From Flavobacterium sp. 1 (lineage in GTDB: Bacteria > Bacteroidota > Bacteroidia > Flavobacteriales > Flavobacteriaceae), in the NCBI RefSeq assembly GCF_002797935.1, contig NZ_PGER01000001.1:3906001-3970000 (forward strand): 64,000 bases of DNA, read 5' to 3'. The translations under genes were made by a program, and so were the position numbers. Positions 39,124 through 47,416 of this stretch are shown here, piece after piece (positions within the stretch are counted from its first letter, which is position 1; each line of letters begins with the position of its first letter). The notes under the pieces are model-generated. The model was given only the letters and a program-made list of their open reading frames with translations, did not search any database and was not told the DNA's origin.

Positions 39124-40485
39124 ATGGCTAAAGTAAAAACAACGTTTTTTTGCCAGAATTGCGGTGCCCAATATGCAAAATGGCAGGGACAATGCAATTC
39201 CTGTAAAGAATGGAATACTATTGCCGAAGAAATTATACAAAAACAGGAAAAAGCAGCTTGGAAAAGCGAATCGTCTACAACCAGCAAAGCGCCAAAACCT
39301 TTACGTATTAATGAAATTGACTGCGCCGAAGAAATTCGGCTGGATACTACCGATGGGGAACTCAACAGAGTACTTGGTGGCGGAATCGTTCCTGGCTCTT
39401 TGATTCTCTTGGGAGGTGAACCCGGAATTGGAAAAAGTACGCTTTTGCTTCAGATTTCATTAAAATTACCTTATAAAACTTTATACGTTTCCGGAGAGGA
39501 AAGCCAAAAGCAGATTAAGATGCGTGCAGAACGCATCACTCCAAACGGAGACAACTGTTACATTCTGACCGAAACCAAAACACAGAATATCTTCAAACAG
39601 ATTGAAGCCATTCAGCCCGAAATTGTCATAATCGATTCGATTCAGACACTGCATACCGATTATATTGAATCGACTGCTGGGAGCATTTCTCAAATACGAG
39701 AAACCACAGCCGAATTGATTAAATTTGCCAAGGAAACCAACATACCTGTAATTTTAATTGGTCATATTACCAAAGACGGAACCATAGCAGGTCCAAAAAT
39801 ATTGGAACACATGGTCGATACCGTTTTGCAATTTGAAGGCGATCGAAATCATGTATATCGTATTTTGCGATCATTAAAAAACCGTTTCGGTTCTACCGCC
39901 GAAATCGGAATTTACGAAATGCTGGGCAGCGGATTACGAGAAGTATCAAATCCGTCCGAGATATTAATTTCGCACAAAGACGAAGAACTGTCAGGAACAG
40001 CCATTGCCACTACACTCGAAGGCATGCGCCCTTTAATGATCGAAATACAGTCACTAGTAAGCACAGCTGTTTACGGAACTCCTCAGCGAAGCACCACAGG
40101 TTATAATGCCAAAAGACTGAATATGATTTTGGCAGTTCTAGAAAAAAGAGCTGGCTTTAGGCTTGGCGCCAAAGACGTTTTCCTTAATGTAACCGGCGGA
40201 ATCTCTGTAGATGACCCCGCTATCGATTTGGCCGTAGTCGCCGCCATTTTATCTTCCAACGAAGATATTCCTGTCGAAAAAGGGTTTTGCTTTGCCGGCG
40301 AGGTTGGACTTTCGGGCGAAATTCGTCCTGTGAACAGAGTCGATCAGCGCATCCAAGAAGCCGAAAAATTAGGATTCTCGACTATTTTTGTATCCAAATA
40401 CAATAAAATAGCCTTAAAAAACACTGGGATAAAAATCCAATTGGTCGCCAAAATCGAAGATGTTGCCAGTCAGTTATTCGGATAA
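39124..40485 (+). CDS. radA: DNA repair protein RadA
   Basis: 453 residues, the normal length. An N-terminal zinc ribbon uses Cys10, Cys13, Cys24 and Cys27 (FFCQNCGAQYAKW, GQCNSCKEW). A RecA-like ATPase follows with Walker A GGEPGIGKST (residues 97-106), the RadA-specific KNRFG motif (RSLKNRFGSTAEIG) and a Lon-protease-like C-terminal domain (GEVGLSGEIRPV). RadA promotes branch migration in recombinational repair. It follows the esterase-like gene almost without a gap. Confidence 0.97.
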   Translation: MAKVKTTFFCQNCGAQYAKWQGQCNSCKEWNTIAEEIIQKQEKAAWKSESSTTSKAPKPLRINEIDCAEEIRLDTTDGELNRVLGGGIVPGSLILLGGEPGIGKSTLLLQISLKLPYKTLYVSGEESQKQIKMRAERITPNGDNCYILTETKTQNIFKQIEAIQPEIVIIDSIQTLHTDYIESTAGSISQIRETTAELIKFAKETNIPVILIGHITKDGTIAGPKILEHMVDTVLQFEGDRNHVYRILRSLKNRFGSTAEIGIYEMLGSGLREVSNPSEILISHKDEELSGTAIATTLEGMRPLMIEIQSLVSTAVYGTPQRSTTGYNAKRLNMILAVLEKRAGFRLGAKDVFLNVTGGISVDDPAIDLAVVAAILSSNEDIPVEKGFCFAGEVGLSGEIRPVNRVDQRIQEAEKLGFSTIFVSKYNKIALKNTGIKIQLVAKIEDVASQLFG

Positions 40486-40519
40486 TATTTTAAAAAAAGA
40501 CTATCTTTCCTACTTCAAT

Positions 40520-42481
40520 ATGAAAACTAATAAACAAAAGTTCCTTCTTGCTTCCAAAATACTTGGAATCGTTATTGCTGCACTACTAATAGGTTTTCTT
40601 GTGTTTAGGGACGAACTTTTGGATCAAGCCATCGATAAGGTTTCAGCAACAATGAAGCTAGAATACAATAGCGAATTTGCCATAAAAAAAGCTTCTTTTG
40701 ATGGTGTTTCCGGAATAGAATTGGACGAAATCACTTTGGCTCCAAAAAATCTGGATACTATCTTTAAAATTCAAAAAATAAAAACGAGTGTCAATTTATG
40801 GCGGTTACTTATTGGCGATGTACAGCTGGGTACTCTTGAAATAAAAAACGGTTATGTTCAATTAACCAAAAAAGGAAAAATCAAAAATTTTGGCGCTTTC
40901 CTAAAAAAAGACAAAAATGAACCAGTTAGCAATAAAAAAAGAGATTACGCAGAATTTGCCTATCGCATTATCAGCAAAGTCCTTAATTTGGTTCCAACTG
41001 ATATGACACTTGAAAATTTGGTTTTCAAACTGGATGATAATGGCAAAAAAGCAACTGTAAACTTCAAAAAACTAACTTTATTCGAAACCAAATTAGAATC
41101 ATCCATCGATGTTCAAACCAATACTTTTGCTCAAAGATGGAGAATCAACGGAATAGCAGACCCGAGAAATAAAAAAGGAGATCTGCGTTTTTTCAATATT
41201 GACACTGGCGCGATCAAAGTTCCCTATTTTGATGAACGTTACAACCTGAAAGCCAGTTTTGACTCCATCCGGTTCAAAATCCAAAATATTGAAATGAGTC
41301 ATGGCGAACTGCATTTTGACGGCTACAGTTCGATTACCAATTTAAAAGTCAACCATAAAAGAATCGCTAATAAAGACGTAAACATCAAAAATGCCAGATT
41401 TGATTTCCGTTTCCTCTTGGGTTCCGATTTTATCTCGATTGACAGCAGTTCAACTTTTCAGTTTAACAAAATAAAAATACACCCTTATCTTTCCTATAAT
41501 ACAGAAGAAGATACGGTTTACAGGCTAAAAATCACCACTCCAAAAATGAAGACGCAGGATTTTATCACTTCGCTTCCCGACGGATTGTTTACCCATTTTC
41601 AAGGCATGGAAGCCACGGGAGATTTTGATTATAAATTGGACTTCATGTTCAACAAAAACAGACCGAACACCATTGTTTTCAAAAGTAATGTAAACAAACA
41701 AAATGTAAACATAATCAAATACGGGAATATAGACCTTGCCAAATTAAACGGAGAATTTACCTATAGAGCTATCGATAAAGGTGTACTGCAGCGACCTGTT
41801 TTTGTAGGCGCAAGTAACCCGTATTACACGCCTTTAGACCAAATTTCTCCTTACTTGCAAAAGTGTGTTTTAACCTCCGAAGACCCTTCTTTTATGTCGC
41901 ATCATGGTTTTATAAACGAAGCCTTCAAACAGTCGATACTTAAAAACATCCGCACCAAAAAATTCTCCCGTGGAGCAAGTACAATAAGCATGCAATTGGT
42001 AAAAAACGTTTTCCTTACCAGAGAAAAAACCTTGTCAAGAAAACTGGAAGAAATTCTGTTGGTATACATCATAGAAAACAACCGAATCACAAGCAAGCAA
42101 CGTATGCTGGAGGTTTATTTCAATATCATCGAATGGGGCCCAAACGTATATGGAATTGGCGAAGCTGCCGAATTTTATTTCCAGAAAAGACCAGCCGATT
42201 TGAATGTGCGCGAATGTTTGTTCCTCGCTACGATAATCCCAAAACCAAAGAAATTCATGTGGCAGTTTGACCAGCAAGGTTTGCAGAAAGCTTATGCTAC
42301 CAAGCAACAGACATTCCTGAGAAATCTAATGTTTCGCCGAGGTTTATTGGTTCCTGAAGACACTATTGGTTTGTCATCTCCCATAACAATTACTGGCCGT
42401 GCTCATTCCTTATTGAACATCAAAGTAAAAGATACAACTGTTATTGATTCTACGACAGTGAAAGAAGAATTTGATTTCTAA
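40520..42481 (+). CDS. Transglycosylase (GT51) domain protein with long N-terminal periplasmic region
   Basis: 653 residues from the ATG at 40520, where the membrane anchor begins (KILGIVIAALLIGFLVF); an in-frame codon overlapping the end of radA gives a 20-residue longer form that I reject. Residues ~40-450 are a beta-rich region resembling AsmA-type lipid-transfer modules. Residues ~460-620 carry the GT51 motifs: SEDPSFMSHHGF, RGASTISMQLVKN, RKLEEILLVYIIE and NIIEWGPNVYGIGEAAEFYF. There is no transpeptidase domain. It would polymerise peptidoglycan glycan strands from lipid II. The long N-terminal region distinguishes it from ordinary monofunctional MtgA enzymes. Confidence 0.88.
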   Translation: MKTNKQKFLLASKILGIVIAALLIGFLVFRDELLDQAIDKVSATMKLEYNSEFAIKKASFDGVSGIELDEITLAPKNLDTIFKIQKIKTSVNLWRLLIGDVQLGTLEIKNGYVQLTKKGKIKNFGAFLKKDKNEPVSNKKRDYAEFAYRIISKVLNLVPTDMTLENLVFKLDDNGKKATVNFKKLTLFETKLESSIDVQTNTFAQRWRINGIADPRNKKGDLRFFNIDTGAIKVPYFDERYNLKASFDSIRFKIQNIEMSHGELHFDGYSSITNLKVNHKRIANKDVNIKNARFDFRFLLGSDFISIDSSSTFQFNKIKIHPYLSYNTEEDTVYRLKITTPKMKTQDFITSLPDGLFTHFQGMEATGDFDYKLDFMFNKNRPNTIVFKSNVNKQNVNIIKYGNIDLAKLNGEFTYRAIDKGVLQRPVFVGASNPYYTPLDQISPYLQKCVLTSEDPSFMSHHGFINEAFKQSILKNIRTKKFSRGASTISMQLVKNVFLTREKTLSRKLEEILLVYIIENNRITSKQRMLEVYFNIIEWGPNVYGIGEAAEFYFQKRPADLNVRECLFLATIIPKPKKFMWQFDQQGLQKAYATKQQTFLRNLMFRRGLLVPEDTIGLSSPITITGRAHSLLNIKVKDTTVIDSTTVKEEFDF

Positions 42482-42490
42482 TTATTTATT

Positions 42491-42572
42491 TAACCGCTAA
42501 GTTCGCAAAGGAAGCGCTATGAACGCAAAGCTTAGCGAACTTTGCGATATTCTTTGCGCACATTGCGGTTAA
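42491..42572. repeat. Palindromic CGCAAAG repeat between convergent genes
   Basis: Outer arms AACCGCTAAGTTCGCAAAG and, on the other strand, AACCGCAATGTGCGCAAAG face each other. An inner pair GCAAAGCTTAGCG / GAACTTTGC folds inside. It fills the gap between a plus-strand and a minus-strand gene and may act as a shared terminator. Words of the same family occur at 16624-16662 and near 21950-22000. Confidence 0.65.
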
Positions 42573-42576
42573 GCCT

Positions 42577-43323
42577 TCATTTAAAATTCCTCAGAAAATC
42601 TTCCTTATAAGTCGGGGAAACCTCAATTTCAGCACCATCGTTCAAGGTAATAATACCACCTTTATTATAGGATTTCACACAGTTCAAATTGATGATATGG
42701 GATTTATGAACTCGGATAAAAGGCAAAGGCAGGATTTCTGAGAAATGCTTTAAAAAACGGCAAACCATTTTCTTATTTCCATTGTGAAGATATAAATCGG
42801 TAAAATTACCATTACCGCGAAGGCGAACGATTTCTTCCATTCTAACTACTTCAAAACCTTCCAATGTTGGTAAAATTACCTGCTGTTTTTCGGGTTTTTG
42901 TTCCTGAAAATTTTCAACGATTATCTTGTTTCTATTAAAAATTTCCTGATTTAGAATTTGATGATGCACTTTGTTTACCGCCACGATTAATTCTTCAATG
43001 CTAATGGGTTTCAGCAAATAGTAGGCTGCGCTTTGATTTAAAGCTTTCAAAGAATACTCCGAAAAAGCCGTTACAAAAATAGTCTCAAAATGCAAATCCT
43101 TGCAGGCTTCGAGCACATCAAAAGCATTCCCAAAAGGCATTTCGACATCCAGAAAAACCAATTGTGGCTGTAATTTGTGCAGCAGCGGAACAGCTTCTTT
43201 TATATTTTGGGCTTCGCCAATAACCTCCACTTGCGGACAATATTTGCTCAAATAATTCTTAAGCACCTCTCGTGCAGCCAATTCATCTTCGACAATTACG
43301 CTTTTTATCTTTTGAAAACTCAT
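42577..43323 (-). CDS. LytTR-family response regulator
   Basis: 248 residues: a receiver domain with phospho-acceptor Asp59 (LVFLDVEMP), acidic pocket (VEDELAAREV) and conserved Thr/Lys (VTAFSEYSLKAL); and a C-terminal LytTR DNA-binding domain (residues ~150-248, MVCRFLKHFSEILP, FIRVHKSHIINL, EVSPTYKEDFLRNF). It overlaps the kinase gene by 4 bases (ATGA), so the two are translationally coupled. Target genes are unknown. Confidence 0.95.
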   Translation of the reverse strand: MSFQKIKSVIVEDELAAREVLKNYLSKYCPQVEVIGEAQNIKEAVPLLHKLQPQLVFLDVEMPFGNAFDVLEACKDLHFETIFVTAFSEYSLKALNQSAAYYLLKPISIEELIVAVNKVHHQILNQEIFNRNKIIVENFQEQKPEKQQVILPTLEGFEVVRMEEIVRLRGNGNFTDLYLHNGNKKMVCRFLKHFSEILPLPFIRVHKSHIINLNCVKSYNKGGIITLNDGAEIEVSPTYKEDFLRNFK

Positions 43324-45158
43324 CCTATTTTATCAATTAATGGAAAAACAATTTCTACTACAGTTCCTGTTTCCGGCAAGGCTTTCTCAAAAATTTGAAA
43401 AGAAATATTCTTTTTGTACAATTCATTAAGCAGACCAATGCGCTCTTTCGTATTGCTCATTCCCCGCGATTCATGCGCTTTTTGATTAATCGTTTTCAGC
43501 TCTTGGCTCTTGGTCAAACCAATGCCGTTATCTTCAATACGAATCACCACTTTCCCGTTGGTTAACTGAACCTGCAATTGCAATAATCCTTTGGTGTCCA
43601 AATAACGTAATCCGTGCCAAATGGCATTCTCCAAATGAGGCTGAATAATCATATTGGGAACCATTGTTCTTTCTGCATCCAATTCTGGGTCAACGCTTAT
43701 TTTGAAATCAAACTTATCCTGAAAACGCAAATGTTCTAACTCCAAATACTTTTTCAATTGTTCCAATTCATTGTCCAATGTGATGAAATCCTTGTTGGAA
43801 TTCTCCATCGTATTTCGCATCAAATTTGAGTAGGAAGTCAAGTATTTATTGGCTTCGCGTTCCTTGTTTTCGGCTATAAACTGGTTAACGCTGTTAAGAC
43901 TGTTGAAAATAAAATGCGGATTCATTTCACGACGCAACGACTGCAATGCTATTTCTTTGTTCTTGGTTTTAATTGAAAAAAGCGTTTTTACAATCCACAA
44001 AAACAGCAATAAAAGCAAACCTATGGAGCCCAAAAGAAAGTAATTAAAAGTATTTGTCTTTGTGATTAGTTCATCTTTCAACGATTTCTCTTTTTCCAAT
44101 TGGCGAATTTTATCTTCGCTAACCTGAAACGCTTTTGTGTCAATCAAAGTCGTATCCAATTGTACTAATTGATCAAAATTTTGAAGAAATTGATCGTATA
44201 ACGCCAAACTTTCCTTGTTATTCCCTTTTCTATTGTAATACTGAGTCAACGAAATCAAACTCTTTTTGGCTTCGGCAGAATTTCCTTTTTGCAATGCCAA
44301 AGAAAAGGCTTCCTTCAAAGCAGTGACTGCTTTATTCGGATCTTCTTTTTTGAAATAAAGAACTGATAATGACTGCAATTGTTTTATTTGAGTGCTGAAA
44401 TCCTGATTGGTTTTGGCTTCCGCCAAAAGCTTTTCGTTAATACCAATTGCTTTCTCAAATTGGTTGTCTGAAGCGTAAACTTTGGCAATTTCATTATTAA
44501 TTTTGATGATTGCTGCCGGTTTTCCTTTTGCGTAAGCGAGCGCCTGATTGTAACTTTCTATCGCAACTTCCTTGTTTTTTTGCTTCAATGAATTCTCAGC
44601 TTTTTGAACATAAGCCGCCGAAACTTCTTCTTCTTTATTTTCCTTTTTAAGTAACTCAATATTCGAATTGAGATAACCTACTTGAGCCACCGGACTTGCC
44701 GCAGAACGCAAGCGATTGGCGTCATTCGAATTTATTTTTTCAAGGCTTTTATCTTCCGATATATCGCCCGCGACTTCGTAACTCTTAATCGCCGATTTAT
44801 AGTCTTTCTGGGATTCCTGCACTTTAGCGAGGCATCTCGTTATGCGGGTTACATCATCCGACAGCTTTAATTTGGTGTAACTGGCAATCGCTTTTTTAAA
44901 ATATTCTTCGGCCTTCGCGTAATCTCCTTTATTTTGAAATTCATTGGCCAACCGCTCATAATTTTGAGCAATCTTCGCTTCGTCATTTACATCCAAAGAT
45001 TTTTGTAAATCATAGGTTGCCCTACTCATCTTAGAAGCGGACATCGCTTTGCTTTTGGACAAAGAATCCTGCGCCATCGTGCCAAAAGGCAACAACAAAC
45101 CAAGAAGGAAGAAAAAATATACAGTCAGTAAACGCATTTTTTTTAAGTTTCTAAGCAA
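43320..45158 (-). CDS. TPR-containing histidine kinase of the LytS/YehU (His_kinase) type
   Basis: 612 residues: a signal peptide (MRLLTVYFFFLLGLLLPFGTMAQ after a short start), tetratricopeptide-type helical repeats on the periplasmic side (~residues 50-345, AKIAQNYERLANEFQNKGDYAKAEEYF-like, with shorter later repeats), a coiled-coil and membrane segment (~370-390, YFLLGSIGLLLLLFLWIV), a His_kinase dimerisation region with the acceptor His in MNPHFIFNSLNSV, and an ATPase domain (VRIEDNGIGL, SRGMSNTKERIGLL). It senses an unknown envelope signal and phosphorylates the LytTR regulator next door. Confidence 0.93.
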   Translation of the reverse strand: MLRNLKKMRLLTVYFFFLLGLLLPFGTMAQDSLSKSKAMSASKMSRATYDLQKSLDVNDEAKIAQNYERLANEFQNKGDYAKAEEYFKKAIASYTKLKLSDDVTRITRCLAKVQESQKDYKSAIKSYEVAGDISEDKSLEKINSNDANRLRSAASPVAQVGYLNSNIELLKKENKEEEVSAAYVQKAENSLKQKNKEVAIESYNQALAYAKGKPAAIIKINNEIAKVYASDNQFEKAIGINEKLLAEAKTNQDFSTQIKQLQSLSVLYFKKEDPNKAVTALKEAFSLALQKGNSAEAKKSLISLTQYYNRKGNNKESLALYDQFLQNFDQLVQLDTTLIDTKAFQVSEDKIRQLEKEKSLKDELITKTNTFNYFLLGSIGLLLLLFLWIVKTLFSIKTKNKEIALQSLRREMNPHFIFNSLNSVNQFIAENKEREANKYLTSYSNLMRNTMENSNKDFITLDNELEQLKKYLELEHLRFQDKFDFKISVDPELDAERTMVPNMIIQPHLENAIWHGLRYLDTKGLLQLQVQLTNGKVVIRIEDNGIGLTKSQELKTINQKAHESRGMSNTKERIGLLNELYKKNISFQIFEKALPETGTVVEIVFPLIDKIG

Positions 45159-45204
45159 ATTAATAATAGTTTGGAGCAGAAAGATTTGGTCTTTTTATCA
45201 GCAT

Positions 45205-45278
45205 TAGTCCCGCTTTCCGTTACAATCTTGTTTGCCGAACCCCGGCAAACAAGGATTTCCTCTGCAATCGGGGCTAAG
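45205..45278. repeat. REP-like hairpin element
   Basis: A 74-base element starting TTAGTCCCGC and ending GGGGCTAA, with a central perfect stem CTTGTTTGCCG / CGGCAAACAAG (45228-45238 and 45244-45254) and conserved-looking flanks (TTTCCGTTACAATC on the left, GATTTCCTCTGCAATC on the right). A partial copy with the same flanks appears at the right edge of the window. No open frame. Confidence 0.7.
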
Positions 45279-45300
45279 AAGAAATATTTAGTCTTTTTAA

Positions 45301-45363
45301 GCTATTAAGAGGCTAAAACTCCAAGACACTTAGAATCTCAGCAACTTAGAATCTTAGAAACTC
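45301..45363. repeat. TTAGAATCTCAGCAACTTAG-type word repeat
   Basis: The words CTTAGAATCTCAGCAACTTA, GAATCTTAGAAACTC and GGCTAAAACTCCAAG follow each other. Near-identical words occur at 50171-50200 and 50419-50449. It lies in a 356-base gene-free region upstream of the vWA gene that also contains the REP-like element. Confidence 0.55.
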
Positions 45364-45476
45364 CCAAAAAAAATCCACTCTGTAAAGTAAAGTATTTTAA
45401 ACTCCTTTTACAACTCGTTTCACCAAGTGAAAAGGCCGTTTCACCATTTGTCCAAAAAATGGGTGTTTTTAGTTTC

Positions 45477-45484
45477 TAAGTTTG
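45477..45484 (+). promoter_or_regulatory. Candidate -7 box of the vWA gene
   Basis: TAAGTTTG fits TANNTTTG and lies 30 bases before the start at 45515. A TTTG at 45447-45450 is 26 bases upstream, longer than the usual 19-21, so the -33 element is uncertain. Confidence 0.4.
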
Positions 45485-45514
45485 ATCTGTAATCAACCCT
45501 TAAAACTATAAATC

Positions 45515-46675
45515 ATGAAATCGACTCTATTTATCTCGGCGCTTTTGGCAACAACACTTTCTTTCGCAAGCTATAATTCTTCGAATGCAAAACCCATCAA
45601 AAATGACACTTGTAGAGAACCAAAAGCAACTGAAAATACCAAAATTCAAGTAGCGCTTTTGTTAGATACTTCCAATAGCATGGACGGATTAATCGATCAA
45701 GCCAAATCAAGGCTTTGGAATATTGTAAACACGCTAATTACCCTTAAATATTCCGGTAAAACTCCCGATATCGAAATTGCTTTATATGAATACGGCAATG
45801 ACGGATTGGCGCAACAATCTAATTATATCAGACAAGTAACGCCTCTCAGCACCGACTTGGACTTGATTTCCGAAAAATTATTTGCTTTAAAAACCAACGG
45901 TGGTAACGAATATTGCGGTGCGGTAATCCAAGATGCCACCAAGAAACTGCAATGGGGAAAAGAAAACAGCAATATGAAACTCATTTACATTGCAGGAAAC
46001 GAGGCTTTCAACCAAGGCGGAATAAATTATAAAGAAGCCATAAGCGATGCGCTGAAAAACGATATTTATGTGAACACTATTTTTTGCGGAAGCAGTATGG
46101 AAGGCATTAATACCTTTTGGAAAGACGGTGCCGATTATGGCAAAGGAAAATACTTCAACATTGATTCCAACTTATCTGTTCAATATGTATCAACGCCTTA
46201 TGACGATCAAATATCCAAATGCAATGTAAAGATAAATAACACCTATATTGGCTACGGATCAAAAGGTTCTTCCAAAAAAATGAACCAAGAAGTGCAAGAC
46301 AAAAATGCACAAGGAGTTTCATCTGCCAATTATGCCGAACGCGCCGTAAGCAAATCCAAAGCAGTGTACAAAAATGAAAGCTGGGACTTAGTTGACCGCG
46401 TAAAAGAAGATCCAAAAGCCATTGCAAAAATAAAAAAAGAAGAATTGCCCACTGAACTTCAAAACAAATCGGAAGCCGAATTGGAAGTGATTGTAACACA
46501 AAAAACCAAAGAAAGAGAAACAATCCAAAAAGAAATTGGTGAATTGGCCAAAAAACGCCAGCAATACATCGATGCCGAAACCAAAAAAACAAAGTCACAA
46601 GACGATTTGGGAAATGCAATCAGCACTTCAATTGTGTCTCTAGCAAAAGTGAAAGGTTATACTGTAGATAAATAA
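45515..46675 (+). CDS. Secreted von Willebrand factor A domain protein
   Basis: 386 residues with an N-terminal signal peptide (MKSTLFISALLATTLSFA). A vWA domain covers residues ~45-245; the metal-ion-dependent adhesion site begins LLDTSNSMDG (DxSxS) and continues with conserved Thr and Asp motifs (IQDATKKLQW, LIYIAGNEAFNQGG). The C-terminal third is a charged, Lys/Glu-rich helical region (~300-375). A protein-protein binding role is inferred. It is followed by a cell-wall transpeptidase-like gene. Confidence 0.88.
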   Translation: MKSTLFISALLATTLSFASYNSSNAKPIKNDTCREPKATENTKIQVALLLDTSNSMDGLIDQAKSRLWNIVNTLITLKYSGKTPDIEIALYEYGNDGLAQQSNYIRQVTPLSTDLDLISEKLFALKTNGGNEYCGAVIQDATKKLQWGKENSNMKLIYIAGNEAFNQGGINYKEAISDALKNDIYVNTIFCGSSMEGINTFWKDGADYGKGKYFNIDSNLSVQYVSTPYDDQISKCNVKINNTYIGYGSKGSSKKMNQEVQDKNAQGVSSANYAERAVSKSKAVYKNESWDLVDRVKEDPKAIAKIKKEELPTELQNKSEAELEVIVTQKTKERETIQKEIGELAKKRQQYIDAETKKTKSQDDLGNAISTSIVSLAKVKGYTVDK

Positions 46676-46680
46676 ATATT

Positions 46681-46688
46681 TATCTTTG
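46681..46688 (+). promoter_or_regulatory. Candidate -7 box of the L,D-transpeptidase-like gene
   Basis: TATCTTTG fits the consensus and starts five bases after the vWA stop codon, 43 bases before the next ATG. No -33 element could be assigned. Confidence 0.5.
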
Positions 46689-46731
46689 GGAAAACTGTAA
46701 AGCTATATATCAAAAAAAGAATCCTGTTTAT

Positions 46732-47355
46732 ATGAAAAAAACAATCTTCGCTTTTATTTTAATTGGAGTTTTTAGCGCAAGTTTTAGTTGCGTGCATAAA
46801 AAAAATGACCTCCAAACAACTAAAGTAACAGAACCTGTTTATTCTTCGGAAGAAAAACTGGAAAGCCAAATAAGCGAAGTTAAACGGTTTGTAAATAGGG
46901 ATTCAAAATACAACACAGAAATTGGCTTTTTTATAGACATGAGAATTACATCTGGAAAAAAACGCTTTTTCATTTATGATTTAAAAAACAATAAACTGCT
47001 TGATAAAGGCTTAGTCGGTCATGGTTCAGGTTCAGAAACGGGAATCTCAGGAAAGCTAAAATTCAGCAATACTAACAATTCACTTTGTACTTCGCTTGGG
47101 AAATACTCCATTGGCAATTCGTATAATGGCACTTTTGGAAAAGCATACAAACTATATGGATTAGACAAGACTAACAGTAATGCTTTTGACAGAAATGTAG
47201 TTTTACACAAATATTCCAGAGTTCCATTTGAAGAACAAGAAAACGATATCTGCAACAGTTACGGATGTCCAATGGTGAATGAACGCTTCTTTGGGGCAAT
47301 TGAAAAAATAATTGACAACTCAAAAAAGAAAATCATTCTTACAATTTACTATTGA
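46732..47355 (+). CDS. L,D-transpeptidase catalytic-domain lipoprotein
   Basis: 207 residues with a lipoprotein signal ending at Cys20 (FSASFSC). The conserved region begins NTEIGFFIDM, with KNNKLLDKGLVGHGSGSET and SIGNSYNGTFGKAYKLYGLD. It ends with the nucleophile motif NSYGCPMVNERF, whose Cys corresponds to SxGC(P/I)R of L,D-transpeptidases. It resembles the YkuD-related murein L,D-transpeptidase catalytic domain family (PF13645, from memory). It would link or modify peptidoglycan stem peptides. Confidence 0.87.
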   Translation: MKKTIFAFILIGVFSASFSCVHKKNDLQTTKVTEPVYSSEEKLESQISEVKRFVNRDSKYNTEIGFFIDMRITSGKKRFFIYDLKNNKLLDKGLVGHGSGSETGISGKLKFSNTNNSLCTSLGKYSIGNSYNGTFGKAYKLYGLDKTNSNAFDRNVVLHKYSRVPFEEQENDICNSYGCPMVNERFFGAIEKIIDNSKKKIILTIYY

Positions 47356-47416
47356 AAGCCCATCGAAATTTTCGTTATTTGTAATGGGTATCATATAAAA
47401 ATTAAAACACCAACTT

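Noticed and set aside
46155..46619. 154-residue minus-strand frame antisense to the vWA gene
   Set aside because: The plus strand carries a signal peptide, a MIDAS motif and normal codon use; the minus frame is a Phe/Leu/Trp-rich shadow of Lys/Glu codons.
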